Positions 16,374 through 25,217 of a stretch of DNA of 64,000 nucleotides are shown one piece after another (the stretch's first letter is position 1; every line of letters begins with the position of its first letter). Source of the DNA: Devosia sp. (GTDB lineage Bacteria > Pseudomonadota > Alphaproteobacteria > Rhizobiales > Devosiaceae); contig NZ_CP075529.1 in NCBI RefSeq assembly GCF_025809055.1, forward strand, positions 186,001-250,000, written 5' to 3'. The translations under genes were made by a program, and so were the position numbers. Below the pieces are notes generated by a model. The model did not search any database. It saw nothing but the letters and a program-made list of their open reading frames with translations, and was not told the origin of the DNA.

Positions 16374-17822
16374 ATGACGGTTACGCTTGCCATTGTCGGT
16401 CGCCCCAATGTCGGCAAGTCGACCCTGTTCAACCGGCTGGTCGGCCGCAAGATCGCTCTCGTGGACGATACGCCGGGCGTTACCCGCGATCGCCGCGAGG
16501 CCGAGGGCCGCATTGCCGATCTGACCTTTCGGGTGCTCGATACGGCTGGCTACGAGGACGTCAAGGACGGCAGCCTCGAAGACCGGATGCGCCAGCAGAC
16601 CGAGCTAGCCATTCGCGAAGCCGACATTATCCTATTCATGATCGACGCCCGCGCCGGGGTTGTGCCCCTCGATCAGCGCTTTGCCCAGGTTCTGCGCAAG
16701 GCCGGCAAGCAGGTGCACCTGGTTGGCAACAAGGCCGAGAGCTCTTCGGCCGAAGCGGGTCTGGTGGAAGCCTTCAAGCTCGGCTTTGGCGAGCCTATTC
16801 CCTTGTCCGCCGAGCATGGCCTGGGCCTGTCCGAGCTCTACTCCATCGTCTCGGCCGCAATCGACAGGGCCGAAGAGCAGAAGGCAGAGGCCGAAGCGTC
16901 GGGCGCCGACGATCTCGATATCCTGCCCCAGGTGGATGTCGACATCACCCCGGACATGCTTGAAGGAGAGGGCGACGAGGCCACCCTGCGCTGGAACCCC
17001 CGGCGCTATCTCAATGTCGCCATTGTCGGCCGTCCCAATGCCGGCAAGTCGACCCTGGTCAACCGCATGGTGGGTGAAGATCGCGTTCTGGTCGGTCCGG
17101 AAGCCGGTATCACGCGCGACAGCATCCTCGTCCCCTGGGAGTGGGAGGGGCGCACCATCAACCTGGTCGATACCGCAGGTATCCGCCGCCGTTCCCGCGT
17201 GACCGAGAAGCTGGAAAAGCTGGCGGTCAGCGACAGCCTGCGCTCCATTCAATATGCCGAAGTCGTGGTGCTGCTGCTCGATGCCACCATCCCCTTCGAA
17301 AAGCAGGATCTTGCCCTGGCCGATCTCGTCGAGCGCGAGGGCAGGGCCATGGTCATCGCCCTGAACAAGTGGGATCTGATCGAGGACAAGAACCGGGCCC
17401 TGTCGGAACTGCGCGAGGCCTGTGAGCGTCTGCTGCCGCAATTGCGCGGCGTGCCGCTGGTGACCCTTTCCGGCCTCACCGGACGCAATATTGACCGGCT
17501 GATGGACGCCATCTTTGCCATTGAGCGCAGCTGGAATTCCCATGTGTCCACCGCGCGCCTCAATCGCTGGCTCGCCGGCATGACGGAGAGCCATCCGCCT
17601 CCGGCCGTGTCCGGCCGCCGCCTCAAGATGCGCTATATGACGCAGGCCAAGACTCGCCCGCCCAGCTTCATCGTCTTCGCCTCGCGTCCGGATGCCGTTC
17701 CCGCCTCCTATCAGCGCTATCTGGTCAATGGCCTGCGTGAAGCCTTCGATATTGCCGGCACGCCGATCCGGCTTTGGATTCGCGGCGGCAAGAACCCGTA
17801 CGCCGACAAGAAGAAGTCTTAG
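16374..17822 (+). CDS. der: Ribosome biogenesis GTPase Der
   Basis: A 482-residue GTPase essential for 50S subunit assembly. It has the unique tandem G-domain structure: the first P-loop GRPNVGKST (8-16) with DTPGVTRD and DTAGYE, the second P-loop GRPNAGKST (about 220-228) with DTAGIRRRS and NKWD. A KH-like C-terminal domain follows, ending WIRGGKNPYADKKKS. Length is usual for alphaproteobacteria. It lies downstream of the YfgM-like gene in an apparent operon. Confidence 0.98.
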   Translation: MTVTLAIVGRPNVGKSTLFNRLVGRKIALVDDTPGVTRDRREAEGRIADLTFRVLDTAGYEDVKDGSLEDRMRQQTELAIREADIILFMIDARAGVVPLDQRFAQVLRKAGKQVHLVGNKAESSSAEAGLVEAFKLGFGEPIPLSAEHGLGLSELYSIVSAAIDRAEEQKAEAEASGADDLDILPQVDVDITPDMLEGEGDEATLRWNPRRYLNVAIVGRPNAGKSTLVNRMVGEDRVLVGPEAGITRDSILVPWEWEGRTINLVDTAGIRRRSRVTEKLEKLAVSDSLRSIQYAEVVVLLLDATIPFEKQDLALADLVEREGRAMVIALNKWDLIEDKNRALSELREACERLLPQLRGVPLVTLSGLTGRNIDRLMDAIFAIERSWNSHVSTARLNRWLAGMTESHPPPAVSGRRLKMRYMTQAKTRPPSFIVFASRPDAVPASYQRYLVNGLREAFDIAGTPIRLWIRGGKNPYADKKKS

Positions 17823-17951
17823 GCCGCACGACGTCTGCCGTTGATGGGCGGTCTGGGAGAAGCAGGGCGGCTTGCCGCAGGCCAATCGCCCGGCGGCCCC
17901 TTCACATCACCGCGCCATCCCCTATAGTGCGCCCGTCGTAGCACCCCGCCA

Positions 17952-19268
17952 TTGGTCGCGGCGTGTCAATATTGCACTTTGTTGCTTACAGAAATCATCA
18001 TCGTCGTCGTTCTGATCCTCGTGAACGGCGCCCTGGCCATGTCCGAACTGGCCGTCGTTTCATCCCGTCCCGCCCGCCTCAAAGTCATGGCCGATTCCGG
18101 CAATCAAGGTGCGGCAACCGCCATCCGCCTGGCGGAAGATCCGGGCAAATTCCTTTCCTCCGTACAGATCGGCATCACCCTGGTCGGCATCCTGTCCGGT
18201 GCCTTCTCCGGCGCAACGCTGGGCCTGCGGCTCAGCGAGGGCCTGCGGGCCGCTGGCGTGCCCAGCAATATCGCTGATGTCGGCGGCGTTGGCGTCGTCG
18301 TCGTGCTCATCACCTATTGCTCGCTGATCCTGGGCGAACTCGTCCCCAAGCAGATCGCCCTGCGTAATCCTGAGGGCGTTGCGTCGCGCGTGGCCATGCC
18401 CATGTCCATCCTGGCGCGGATCGGCACGCCCGTCGTCTGGCTGCTCGATATTTCGGGCAAGGCGGTGCTGCGCCTTCTGGGTCAGAGCGGGCAATCGGAG
18501 GAATCGGTGACCGAAGAAGAGGTCCGCACCATCATCGCCGAGGCGACGACGGCCGGTATCCTTGAGACCGAGGAGCATTCGATGATTTCGGGCGTAATGC
18601 GCCTGGCCGACCGCTCGGCCCGGGGCATCATGACGCCCCGGCTCGATGTCGTGGCCATCGACGTGACCGACTCCTACGACGACAATCTCAAGATCATCCT
18701 CGAAAGCCGCCATTCCCGCGTGCTCGTGCAGGATGGTGACGCCGATTCCATTCTCGGCGTGCTCGAACTGTCCGACCTGCTGCCGTCCCTCGCCGGCGGC
18801 GCGCAGCCCGATCTGCGCAAGCTGGTAAAATCCATTCCCGTGGTCATGGAACACGCCGAGGCGCTCGACGTTGTGGAAACCATCCGCAAGTCCGATTCCC
18901 AATTGGCGCTTGTGGTGGACGAGTACGGGCACTTCGAGGGCATCGTCACCTTCGGCGACGTGCTTGAGGTCATTACCGGCGTCTATAATGGCGATCCCGG
19001 TGACGAACCCGCCCTCGTCCATCGTCAGGACGGCTCATGGCTGGTCGCCGGGTGGATGCCCGTCGACGACTTCAGCGAGCGCTTCAAGGTCGCCGTGCCC
19101 AAGGATGCCCGCTACGAGACCCTGGCAGGCTATGTCCTGGCCCAGCTCAATCATCTGCCCGCGGTCGGGGAGACGTTTGACCGCGACGGCTGGCGGTTCG
19201 AAGTGATCGATCTCGATGGCCACCGCATCGACAAGATCCTGCTCGCCCCGCTGGTCGTACCAAGCTGA
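17952..19268 (+). CDS. CNNM/HlyC-CorC family transporter with CBS domains
   Basis: A ~430-residue inner-membrane protein. An N-terminal DUF21/CNNM transmembrane domain (about 10-150) contains NGALAMSELAVVSSRPARL and ILGELVPKQIALRNPE. A CBS pair (about 220-340) includes GIMTPRLDVVAIDV and LVVDEYGHFEGIVTFGDVLE. A C-terminal CorC_HlyC domain follows (about 350-430). Family members are linked to magnesium/cobalt or sodium-coupled efflux; 'hemolysin' in older names is misleading. No ATG is available: candidates are TTG at 17952, 17979 and 17982, the last two giving M(L)LTEIII, so the start is uncertain by ten codons. Confidence 0.88.
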   Translation: MVAACQYCTLLLTEIIIVVVLILVNGALAMSELAVVSSRPARLKVMADSGNQGAATAIRLAEDPGKFLSSVQIGITLVGILSGAFSGATLGLRLSEGLRAAGVPSNIADVGGVGVVVVLITYCSLILGELVPKQIALRNPEGVASRVAMPMSILARIGTPVVWLLDISGKAVLRLLGQSGQSEESVTEEEVRTIIAEATTAGILETEEHSMISGVMRLADRSARGIMTPRLDVVAIDVTDSYDDNLKIILESRHSRVLVQDGDADSILGVLELSDLLPSLAGGAQPDLRKLVKSIPVVMEHAEALDVVETIRKSDSQLALVVDEYGHFEGIVTFGDVLEVITGVYNGDPGDEPALVHRQDGSWLVAGWMPVDDFSERFKVAVPKDARYETLAGYVLAQLNHLPAVGETFDRDGWRFEVIDLDGHRIDKILLAPLVVPS

Positions 19269-19305
19269 CGATCCCCGTCCCGTCGCCCCCCCTGCAGCTA
19301 CCAAG

Positions 19306-19400
19306 CCACCGGCTCCATCGCCCCCTCGCCCCTTAGGGGAGAGGGTAGCGATGCCGGAAGCGTAGCGACCTGGCAAAGCTGGGGTGAGGGGTGAAGGCCC
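19306..19400. repeat. Intergenic repeat family B, copy 1
   Basis: Begins CCACCGGCTCCATCGCCCCC, contains the short palindrome CCCCTTAGGGG followed by GAGAGGGTAGCG, and ends GCAAAGCTGGGGTGAGGGG. It is repeated in the same orientation 170 bp downstream with only a few substitutions. The first and last parts are partly complementary (CCCCTCGCCCC against GGGGTGAGGGG), so the element can fold on itself. Confidence 0.8.
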
Positions 19401-19475
19401 CTCGCTTGTGGCAACAGGCCCATTCTTGTTCCGCTGTGCAATCCGGATCAGGTTCGGTTTCACCAATCACGTGAA

Positions 19476-19573
19476 CCACCGGCTCCATCGCCCCCTCGCC
19501 CCTACGGGGAGAGGGTAGCGACGCCGGAAGCGCAGCGACCTGGCAAAGCTGGGGTGAGGGGTGAAAACCCCTT
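19476..19573. repeat. Intergenic repeat family B, copy 2
   Basis: Second direct copy of the element at 19306-19400, with substitutions such as CCCTACGGGG for CCTTAGGGG and GCAGCGACC for GTAGCGACC. Shorter related elements occur at 41449-41518 and 51688-51753. Confidence 0.8.
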
Positions 19574-19628
19574 TGCTGCCGCGACATGGCGCACTCATTC
19601 GACGCGTCCCGCCAAACAGGCTCCAGGA

Positions 19629-20216
19629 TCAGAGACGCATCCCGAACCACACCGCGCCGTCCTCGCGCAACCGCTCGAACGACTTGCCCCAGAAGGCGAT
19701 GCCTCCGGCATTGCTGCGGCTGGCCCCGAGGTGAATGCCGCTCACCCCCGCGTTTCTTGCCTGGTCGACCCACATGTCGAGCAGGCGCGATCCCACCCGC
19801 TGCCCGCGCAGGCGCGGCAGCAGGTTCATATGGATATGGGCTGGATAGTCGGCGACGATGTCTGCGGGGTTCTTGTGCGGCCGCATAATCGTGGCAATCC
19901 GGTTCCGGTCGGCTTCGGTCATGCCGTGGGCATCCGCATAGCGCGTCCGCAATTCTGGCCACCACTCGGCCTCGAGCCGCGCCACGAAAGCATCGGTATC
20001 GTGCGTGCCCACGAGATAGCCGGCCACGCCCTGCTCGTCCTCGGCGACAAGTGCATTGCCGGGCTCCAGCACGCCATAGGGCGCCGCATAGACATGGCCC
20101 ACAAGCTGCGGGTCATTGTGCAGCGGGGTAGCGTCGGCGCCGGCATCCCCGGTTTGCACGCAGATGCGGTAGAGCGCATCGAGGTCGCTTGGCTGATACC
20201 GGCGCAGCACGACCAT
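19629..20216 (-). CDS. GNAT family N-acetyltransferase
   Basis: A 195-residue acetyltransferase. It starts MVVLRRYQPSDLDALYRIC, the typical beta1-alpha1 of GNATs, and has acetyl-CoA-binding motif A in LPRLRGQRVGSRLLDMWVD at about 140-158. IHLGASRSNAGGIAFWGKSFE matches the usual late alpha4-beta6 region. The length and pattern are close to bacterial homologues of the O-GlcNAcase acetyltransferase-like domain. The substrate is unknown. Its ATG is one base after the stop of the upstream SDR gene, indicating an operon with the SDR and purF. Confidence 0.85.
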   Translation of the reverse strand: MVVLRRYQPSDLDALYRICVQTGDAGADATPLHNDPQLVGHVYAAPYGVLEPGNALVAEDEQGVAGYLVGTHDTDAFVARLEAEWWPELRTRYADAHGMTEADRNRIATIMRPHKNPADIVADYPAHIHMNLLPRLRGQRVGSRLLDMWVDQARNAGVSGIHLGASRSNAGGIAFWGKSFERLREDGAVWFGMRL

Positions 20217-20217
20217 G

Positions 20218-20952
20218 TCAGATATCTTCGAACCGGCCAGTATCGACGTCGAACAGGCGTCCGTTTTCGTCAAGGCCCGGATCGAGCAGGTCCAGCAGCT
20301 TTGGCGCGATTTCGGCCGGTGCCGGCAGGGTGTCCGGGTTTTCGCCCGGCATGGCCTTGGCCCGCATGGCAGTCCTGACCGCGCCGGGATAGAACACGTT
20401 GGCCTTGACCCGGGTCTGGGCAATTTCCCCTGCATAGGATTTGGCCAGCGCGTCGAGCGCGGCCTTGCTGGCCGCATAAAGCCCCCAGAACGGGCGGGCC
20501 GAGCGCGCCGCGCTGGACGATACGAAGACCGCCCGCCCGGCCTCGGATTGCCGCAACAGCAGGTCGAGCGACCGCAGCAGGCGATAATTGGCGGTCACAT
20601 TGACCGCCAAAACCTTGTCGAACTCGTCTGGCTTGATGTGCGACACCGGGCTCAGTACGCCCAATTGGCCGGCATTGGCAATCAACCCGTCAAGGCGTCC
20701 CCAGCGGTCGAATATGGCAGCGCCCAGCCGGTCGACGGCCTCTCCGTCACGCAGGTCGAGCGGCACCAGCGTGGTCGACCCGCCGCCGCCCTGGATTTCG
20801 TCGTCGAGTTCCTCGAGTCCGCCCACCGTGCGCGCCACGGCGATCACATGCGCGCCGCGCTTTGCCGCTTCCAGCCCGGCCGCATAGCCGATGCCGCGCG
20901 ACGCCCCCGTGACCAGCACGACCTTGCCGGCCAGTTCCTTGTTTTCGCTCAT
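20218..20952 (-). CDS. Short-chain dehydrogenase/reductase
   Basis: A 244-residue SDR of the classical type: TGASRGIG cofactor motif near residue 14, NAG at about 90, the catalytic serine in VFVSSSAARSA, and YAASK as the Tyr-Lys pair. It probably uses NADP(H). The ATG at 20952 overlaps the purF stop by one base, so it is translationally coupled to purF; an SDR directly after purF is a common arrangement in Hyphomicrobiales. The substrate is not known. Confidence 0.92.
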   Translation of the reverse strand: MSENKELAGKVVLVTGASRGIGYAAGLEAAKRGAHVIAVARTVGGLEELDDEIQGGGGSTTLVPLDLRDGEAVDRLGAAIFDRWGRLDGLIANAGQLGVLSPVSHIKPDEFDKVLAVNVTANYRLLRSLDLLLRQSEAGRAVFVSSSAARSARPFWGLYAASKAALDALAKSYAGEIAQTRVKANVFYPGAVRTAMRAKAMPGENPDTLPAPAEIAPKLLDLLDPGLDENGRLFDVDTGRFEDI

Positions 20953-22463
20953 CAACCCGCTTCCTTGAGCAGCGATATCTGCTTGGGGTCGCTCATGGTC
21001 CGCCCGTGCAGATCGGTCAAGACCGTGGGATAGTCGCCGGTGAAATAATGGTCGGTAAATTGCGGCGCCTGCGCATTGCGCTTTTCGCCGCCGACGGCCT
21101 GGTAGAGCCCGTCGATGGACAGGAACTGCAACGAGTCCGCGCCGATGAACCGGCACATGGCGTCGAGGTCGGTATATTGATTGGCCAGGAGCTTGTCCGG
21201 GTCCGGCGTGTCGATGCCGTAATAGTCCGAATGGAAGATCATCGGGCTGGCGACGCGAATGTGGACTTCGGTTGCGCCGGCGTCGCGGATCATCTGCACG
21301 ATCTTCACCGATGTGGTGCCGCGCACGATCGAATCATCGATCAGCACTACGCGCTTGCCGGCAATTTCGGCGCGGTTGGCCGAGTGCTTGAGGCGCACGC
21401 CGAAAGCACGGATGGATTGGGTCGGCTCGATGAAGGTCCGCCCCACATAATGGTTGCGGATGATCCCGAGCTCGAACGGAATGCCGCTGGCCTGGGCAAA
21501 ACCGATGGCCGCTGGCGTGCCGCCATCGGGCACCGGCACCACCACGTCGGCGTCGACGGGCGCTTCCTTGGCCAGGTTAATGCCCATGTTCTTGCGCGCC
21601 ACATAGACGCTGCGGCCCGAGACCACCGAATCCGGGCGGGCGAAATAGACATATTCGAACAGGCACGGCCGTTCCGGCGCCTTGCGGGCAGGCTTGCGCG
21701 CATCGATGCTGATCGAGCCATCGGCCTGCATCTCGCAGATGATGACTTCGCCATTCTCGACATCGCGCACATATTTCGCGCCGATGATGTCGAGGGCGCA
21801 GGTTTCCGAGCAGAAGATCGGCTTGCCGTCGAGTTCACCCATGACCAGCGGGCGGATACCGATGGGGTCGCGCGCCGCAATCAGCTTGGTGCGGGTCATG
21901 GCCAGCATGGCATATCCGCCCTCCATCTGCCGGATGGCGTCGATGAAGCGGTCGGTGCTGGAGGAATGTCGCGAGCGGGCGATGAGATGCAGCACGACTT
22001 CTGTATCGGAGGTCGACTGGCAGATGGCGCCGGTGGCGATGATCTGCCGGCGCAGGGTCAGGCCATTGGTGAAATTGCCGTTATGGGCGATGGCGATGCC
22101 GCCGGCTTCGAGTTCGGCAAACAGCGGCTGCACATTGCGCAGCGCCACCTCGCCCGTGGTCGAATAGCGGGTGTGGCCGATGGCGATATGGCCGGGCAGC
22201 TTCGCGAGGACCGCCGGGTCGGTATAGTGGTCGCCCACCAGCCCCATGCGCTTTTCCTGATGGAATTGTTGGCCATCGAAGCTGACGATGCCGGCCGCTT
22301 CCTGGCCGCGATGCTGCAGTGCATGCAGGCCCAGCGCGGTCAGCGTTGCCGCGTCGCTATGGCCCAGAATGCCGAACACGCCGCACTCTTCATGCAGCGT
22401 GTCACCGTCGAGATCAAAAACCTCATCGCTCGCAGGAATCACCGGGGTCTCCATGCCAATCAT
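20952..22463 (-). CDS. purF: Amidophosphoribosyltransferase
   Basis: First committed step of purine synthesis: transfers the amide of glutamine to PRPP. The 503-residue protein carries the catalytic cysteine in EECGVFGI, exposed after propeptide removal, and the N-terminal glutamine hydrolase motifs HRGQEAAGI and GHTRYSTTGE. The C-terminal phosphoribosyltransferase has the PRPP loop VLIDDSIVRGTTS. The propeptide is ~26 residues. Start MIGMETPV at 22463; METPV three codons later is an alternative. Overlaps the SDR by one base. Confidence 0.97.
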   Translation of the reverse strand: MIGMETPVIPASDEVFDLDGDTLHEECGVFGILGHSDAATLTALGLHALQHRGQEAAGIVSFDGQQFHQEKRMGLVGDHYTDPAVLAKLPGHIAIGHTRYSTTGEVALRNVQPLFAELEAGGIAIAHNGNFTNGLTLRRQIIATGAICQSTSDTEVVLHLIARSRHSSSTDRFIDAIRQMEGGYAMLAMTRTKLIAARDPIGIRPLVMGELDGKPIFCSETCALDIIGAKYVRDVENGEVIICEMQADGSISIDARKPARKAPERPCLFEYVYFARPDSVVSGRSVYVARKNMGINLAKEAPVDADVVVPVPDGGTPAAIGFAQASGIPFELGIIRNHYVGRTFIEPTQSIRAFGVRLKHSANRAEIAGKRVVLIDDSIVRGTTSVKIVQMIRDAGATEVHIRVASPMIFHSDYYGIDTPDPDKLLANQYTDLDAMCRFIGADSLQFLSIDGLYQAVGGEKRNAQAPQFTDHYFTGDYPTVLTDLHGRTMSDPKQISLLKEAG

Positions 22464-22726
22464 GCCGCCTGTTCGTGCGTTTTAGAGAGAAAGAGGATAC
22501 CACTCTTCTGCTTCGAAAACGTCCCAACTCAAAGACTTGGAGCACCTGCTCTGACCCAATCAGATCACAGAACGCTCCCGCCCAAGGTCGCCTCCCGGAA
22601 ACGGGAAGCGCTCTGGGCCCGCAAATAGCGCATTTTCCGGCCCCGCACCAATGACAAGTGCGACCAGCGGGTTTGAGGCGGATGCGCATCTCCCGCCTGC
22701 AGTGTTTCAGGCTCCGGTGAGCGGTC
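22464..22726. other. 263-bp intergenic region upstream of purF
   Basis: Lies between cvpA and purF, both leftward, and probably contains the purF promoter. There is a short inverted repeat TCTGA-N5-TCAGA at 22550-22564 and a weak hairpin TCCCG-GAAA-CGGGA near 22594. Neither matches a purine repressor or riboswitch pattern I know. Confidence 0.4.
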
Positions 22727-23362
22727 TTAGGTCTGTGTCTCGGTTTCGGGCACGGGATCGGTGGGGTCCACGGTGCCGTCCATGCTCGGGTCGACCGGCT
22801 CGGTCCCTTCCAGCGGCGTTGCCGGCACGTCGGGATCCTCGGTCAGGTTGGCGCCGCCGCCCTGGATGATGTCGGTGACCTGCTGCTCCAGGCCATCGGG
22901 CAGCATGGAGATCAGCGTGTTGCCCATGTTCTGCAGATAGGGCAGGGACTGCGACCGCGCGGCCCAGTCCGGCAGGTTTGTACCCAGCAGCCAGACGCCG
23001 AAAATGGTGATGACGATGGCGATCAGGATGCCGCGCAACACGCCGAACACGAAGCCCAGCGTGCGATCGATCGGGCCGACGCGGCTGTCGACGACGAAAT
23101 CGGCGATGCGCATGGTGAGCAGGTGCAGCACGATCAGCGAGACGATGAAGCTGACGACGACGGTGGCGATATCGGCCACCAGCGGCTCGTCGATATAGCC
23201 GCGGGCGATTTCGGGGTGGAACTGCCAGGCATAGACGGCAATTGCCGCCGAACCGGCCCAGGTGGCCAGCGACAGGACCTCGCGGGTCAGGCCACGGGCC
23301 GTCGCCAGAATTGCCGAGATCAGCACCAGTACGCCCACACCAACGTCAAACGCAGTCAGCAT
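22727..23362 (-). CDS. cvpA: CvpA family membrane protein
   Basis: A 211-residue inner-membrane protein with four hydrophobic segments. CvpA features are visible: AFDVGVGVLVLISAILATARG and TREVLSLATW at the N-terminus, then RIGPIDRTLGFVFGVLRG-like VGPIDRTLGFVFGVLRG. The last ~45 residues are an acidic, Pro/Thr-rich tail (VDPSMDGTVDPTDPVPETE). CvpA is linked to purF in many bacteria and to envelope stress and colicin V production; its biochemical role is not settled. Between radA and purF, as usual in this order. Confidence 0.93.
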   Translation of the reverse strand: MLTAFDVGVGVLVLISAILATARGLTREVLSLATWAGSAAIAVYAWQFHPEIARGYIDEPLVADIATVVVSFIVSLIVLHLLTMRIADFVVDSRVGPIDRTLGFVFGVLRGILIAIVITIFGVWLLGTNLPDWAARSQSLPYLQNMGNTLISMLPDGLEQQVTDIIQGGGANLTEDPDVPATPLEGTEPVDPSMDGTVDPTDPVPETETQT

Positions 23363-23578
23363 ATGTCTTTTCGCCTGTTTCTAGCCGCCCCGGCTTTCCC
23401 TGGCATCGCCCCGACGGGCACGTCCGCCACTGGGTGCCGATGCGCAACACATGAAAACGCTCCCCAATGCCCCGTGTCGAGGCCCGGATGACGCTCCTGC
23501 GCGACCTTTAACGATTTTGAAACGCCCTGCCAAGGGCGGGTGCAGTGCGCAAGGGCGATCTCCCCGAAAACTGATGAT

Positions 23579-24985
23579 TTACCATGAATCCGGCTCCGGT
23601 TCGGGAATGGCTCTCTTGCCCTGCGCCGCGATCCGGCTGACCATGTCGCTCAAGAGAGCATATTCGGTCACCGCGAGGCCCCCGCCACGGTCGGCATTGC
23701 CGAGCTTGCCGGTCACCACCGATCCGAAGCCGAGCTTTTCCGCCTCGCGCAGCCTGAGGCCGGCATGGACCACCGGCCGCACGCCACCGGCCAACGAAAT
23801 TTCCCCGAAATAGACGGCATCGGCGGGCAGGGCGGACCCCGTCAGCGAAGAAATCAGCGCTGCCGCCACCGCGAGGTCGGCCGCGGGTTCATTGATTTTG
23901 AGGCCACCAGCGACATTGAGATAGATGTCGTTGGCCCCGATCCGCACCCCACACCGCGTCTCCAGCACAGCCAGCACCATCGACAGGCGCGAAGAATCCC
24001 AGCCGACGACGGCGCGGCGCGGCGTGCCCAGCGGCGAGGGCGCGACCAGCGCCTGGATTTCGATCAGCAGCGGCCGCGTCCCTTCCATGCCGGCAAAGAC
24101 GGCCGAGCCCGCCGCGTCCTTGTCGCGCTGGTCGAGAAACAGTGCAGAGGGGTTGGCCACCTGCTCCAGTCCGCGTTCGGTCATGGCAAAGACGCCGATC
24201 TCGTCGGTTGCGCCATAACGGTTCTTCACCCCGCGCAAAATGCGGAATGTGTGGCTGCTGTCGCCCTCAAAATAGAGCACGGCATCGACCATGTGCTCGA
24301 CGACGCGCGGCCCGGCGATCTGCCCATCCTTGGTGACGTGGCCGACCAGTACAACGGCCGCCCCGGTCTTCTTGGCGACGCGCGTCAGCGCCTGTGCGGA
24401 GGTGCGCACCTGGGTCACCGTGCCGGGCGCCGAATCCACCCGGTCGGTCCACAGCGTCTGGATCGAGTCGATGATGACGAGGTCCGGCGCCGGGCCGCTT
24501 TCCAGCGTCGCCAGGATGATCTCGACATTGGTTTCCGCCGCCAGCAAGACGCCCGCTTCCCCCAGTCCCAACCGCTGCGCCCGCAGTCGCACCTGCGCCA
24601 CCGCCTCCTCGCCCGACACATAGATGACGCGCTTGCCCCGGGCCGCCAGCGCCGCAGCCGATTGCAACAGCAGGGTGGATTTGCCGATGCCCGGATCGCC
24701 GCCGACGAGCAGGGCCGAGCCCTTGACGAAGCCGCCGCCCGTCACCCGGTCCAGCTCCGCAATGCCGGTGACGACACGGGCCGCGCTCTCGGTTTCCCCG
24801 CTCAGGGGCACCAGGTTCGCCGGCCGTCCTCCCGCCTTGGCGGCCTTGGGCCCAGCACCGACGCCGGAATCCACCAGTTCCTCGACGATGGTGTTCCATT
24901 CCCCGCAGGAATCGCATCGGCCCTGCCAGCGGCTCGATACCGCCCCGCAGGATTGGCAGATGAAGGAGGATTTGGATTTCGCCAT
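23579..24985 (-). CDS. radA: DNA repair protein RadA (Sms)
   Basis: A branch-migration helicase in recombination. The 468-residue protein has the N-terminal C4 zinc finger (C10, C13, C24, C27), the Walker A GGDPGIGKSTL at about 95, the RadA-specific KNRYGATDE motif at about 257, and a C-terminal Lon-protease-like domain. That domain contains NVAGGLKINEPAADLAVA and FGEISLAGGVRPV. Length and all key motifs are normal. It is followed downstream by cvpA after 216 bp. Confidence 0.97.
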   Translation of the reverse strand: MAKSKSSFICQSCGAVSSRWQGRCDSCGEWNTIVEELVDSGVGAGPKAAKAGGRPANLVPLSGETESAARVVTGIAELDRVTGGGFVKGSALLVGGDPGIGKSTLLLQSAAALAARGKRVIYVSGEEAVAQVRLRAQRLGLGEAGVLLAAETNVEIILATLESGPAPDLVIIDSIQTLWTDRVDSAPGTVTQVRTSAQALTRVAKKTGAAVVLVGHVTKDGQIAGPRVVEHMVDAVLYFEGDSSHTFRILRGVKNRYGATDEIGVFAMTERGLEQVANPSALFLDQRDKDAAGSAVFAGMEGTRPLLIEIQALVAPSPLGTPRRAVVGWDSSRLSMVLAVLETRCGVRIGANDIYLNVAGGLKINEPAADLAVAAALISSLTGSALPADAVYFGEISLAGGVRPVVHAGLRLREAEKLGFGSVVTGKLGNADRGGGLAVTEYALLSDMVSRIAAQGKRAIPEPEPDSW

Positions 24986-25021
24986 TACGCTAACGTGCCA
25001 CCTGAATTGAAACGTCTTTCC

Positions 25022-25136
25022 CGGCCCACCGGGGCATTCCCCAGCACTGGCTCATTTCCGGCCACCGGGTCATTCCCGACCGCCGGTTCATTCCCCGCCT
25101 CCGTGTCATTCCCGCGAAAGCGGGAACCTCCGTTTC
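25022..25136. repeat. Tandem 18-bp 'half-palindrome' array ending in a complete REP-like palindrome
   Basis: Four to five imperfect 18-bp units, each starting CATTCCC or a close variant, lead into a complete palindrome GTCATTCCCGCGAAAGCGGGAAC at 25106-25128. The units resemble the left arm of the palindrome. Located between radA and the DUF1697 gene; not coding. A similar but shorter arrangement is at 29167-29230. Confidence 0.75.
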
Positions 25137-25217
25137 GCGACACCGCCGGGGAAAACAGGAATCCCTTTCCACAGCAATGACAGCCTTCATCCGAGACGTT
25201 TCGAACCGGCCCCATTA

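Larger units (their letters stand above)
19269..19628. other. 360-bp intergenic region made largely of repeat copies
   Basis: Lies between the convergent CNNM and GNAT genes. It holds two direct copies of a ~95-bp element (listed separately) and about 75 bp of unrelated sequence between them. No gene, promoter or RNA was recognised. Confidence 0.7.

Noticed and set aside
19269..19628. Possible small genes in the repeat-rich gap
   Set aside because: Open frames there run through both repeat copies, lack ribosome-binding sites and encode low-complexity Arg/Pro sequence.
21006..22628. A 540-codon frame antisense to purF
   Set aside because: Complete overlap with purF, which has all catalytic motifs.
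22464..22726. Possible riboswitch or small RNA upstream of purF
   Set aside because: Only a weak 5-bp dyad and a short hairpin; no conserved purine or PRPP riboswitch core could be made out.
25022..25136. Possible CRISPR array
   Set aside because: Units are only 18 bp, imperfect, with no unique spacers of about 30 bp and no cas genes; the pattern is explained by copies of a palindrome arm.
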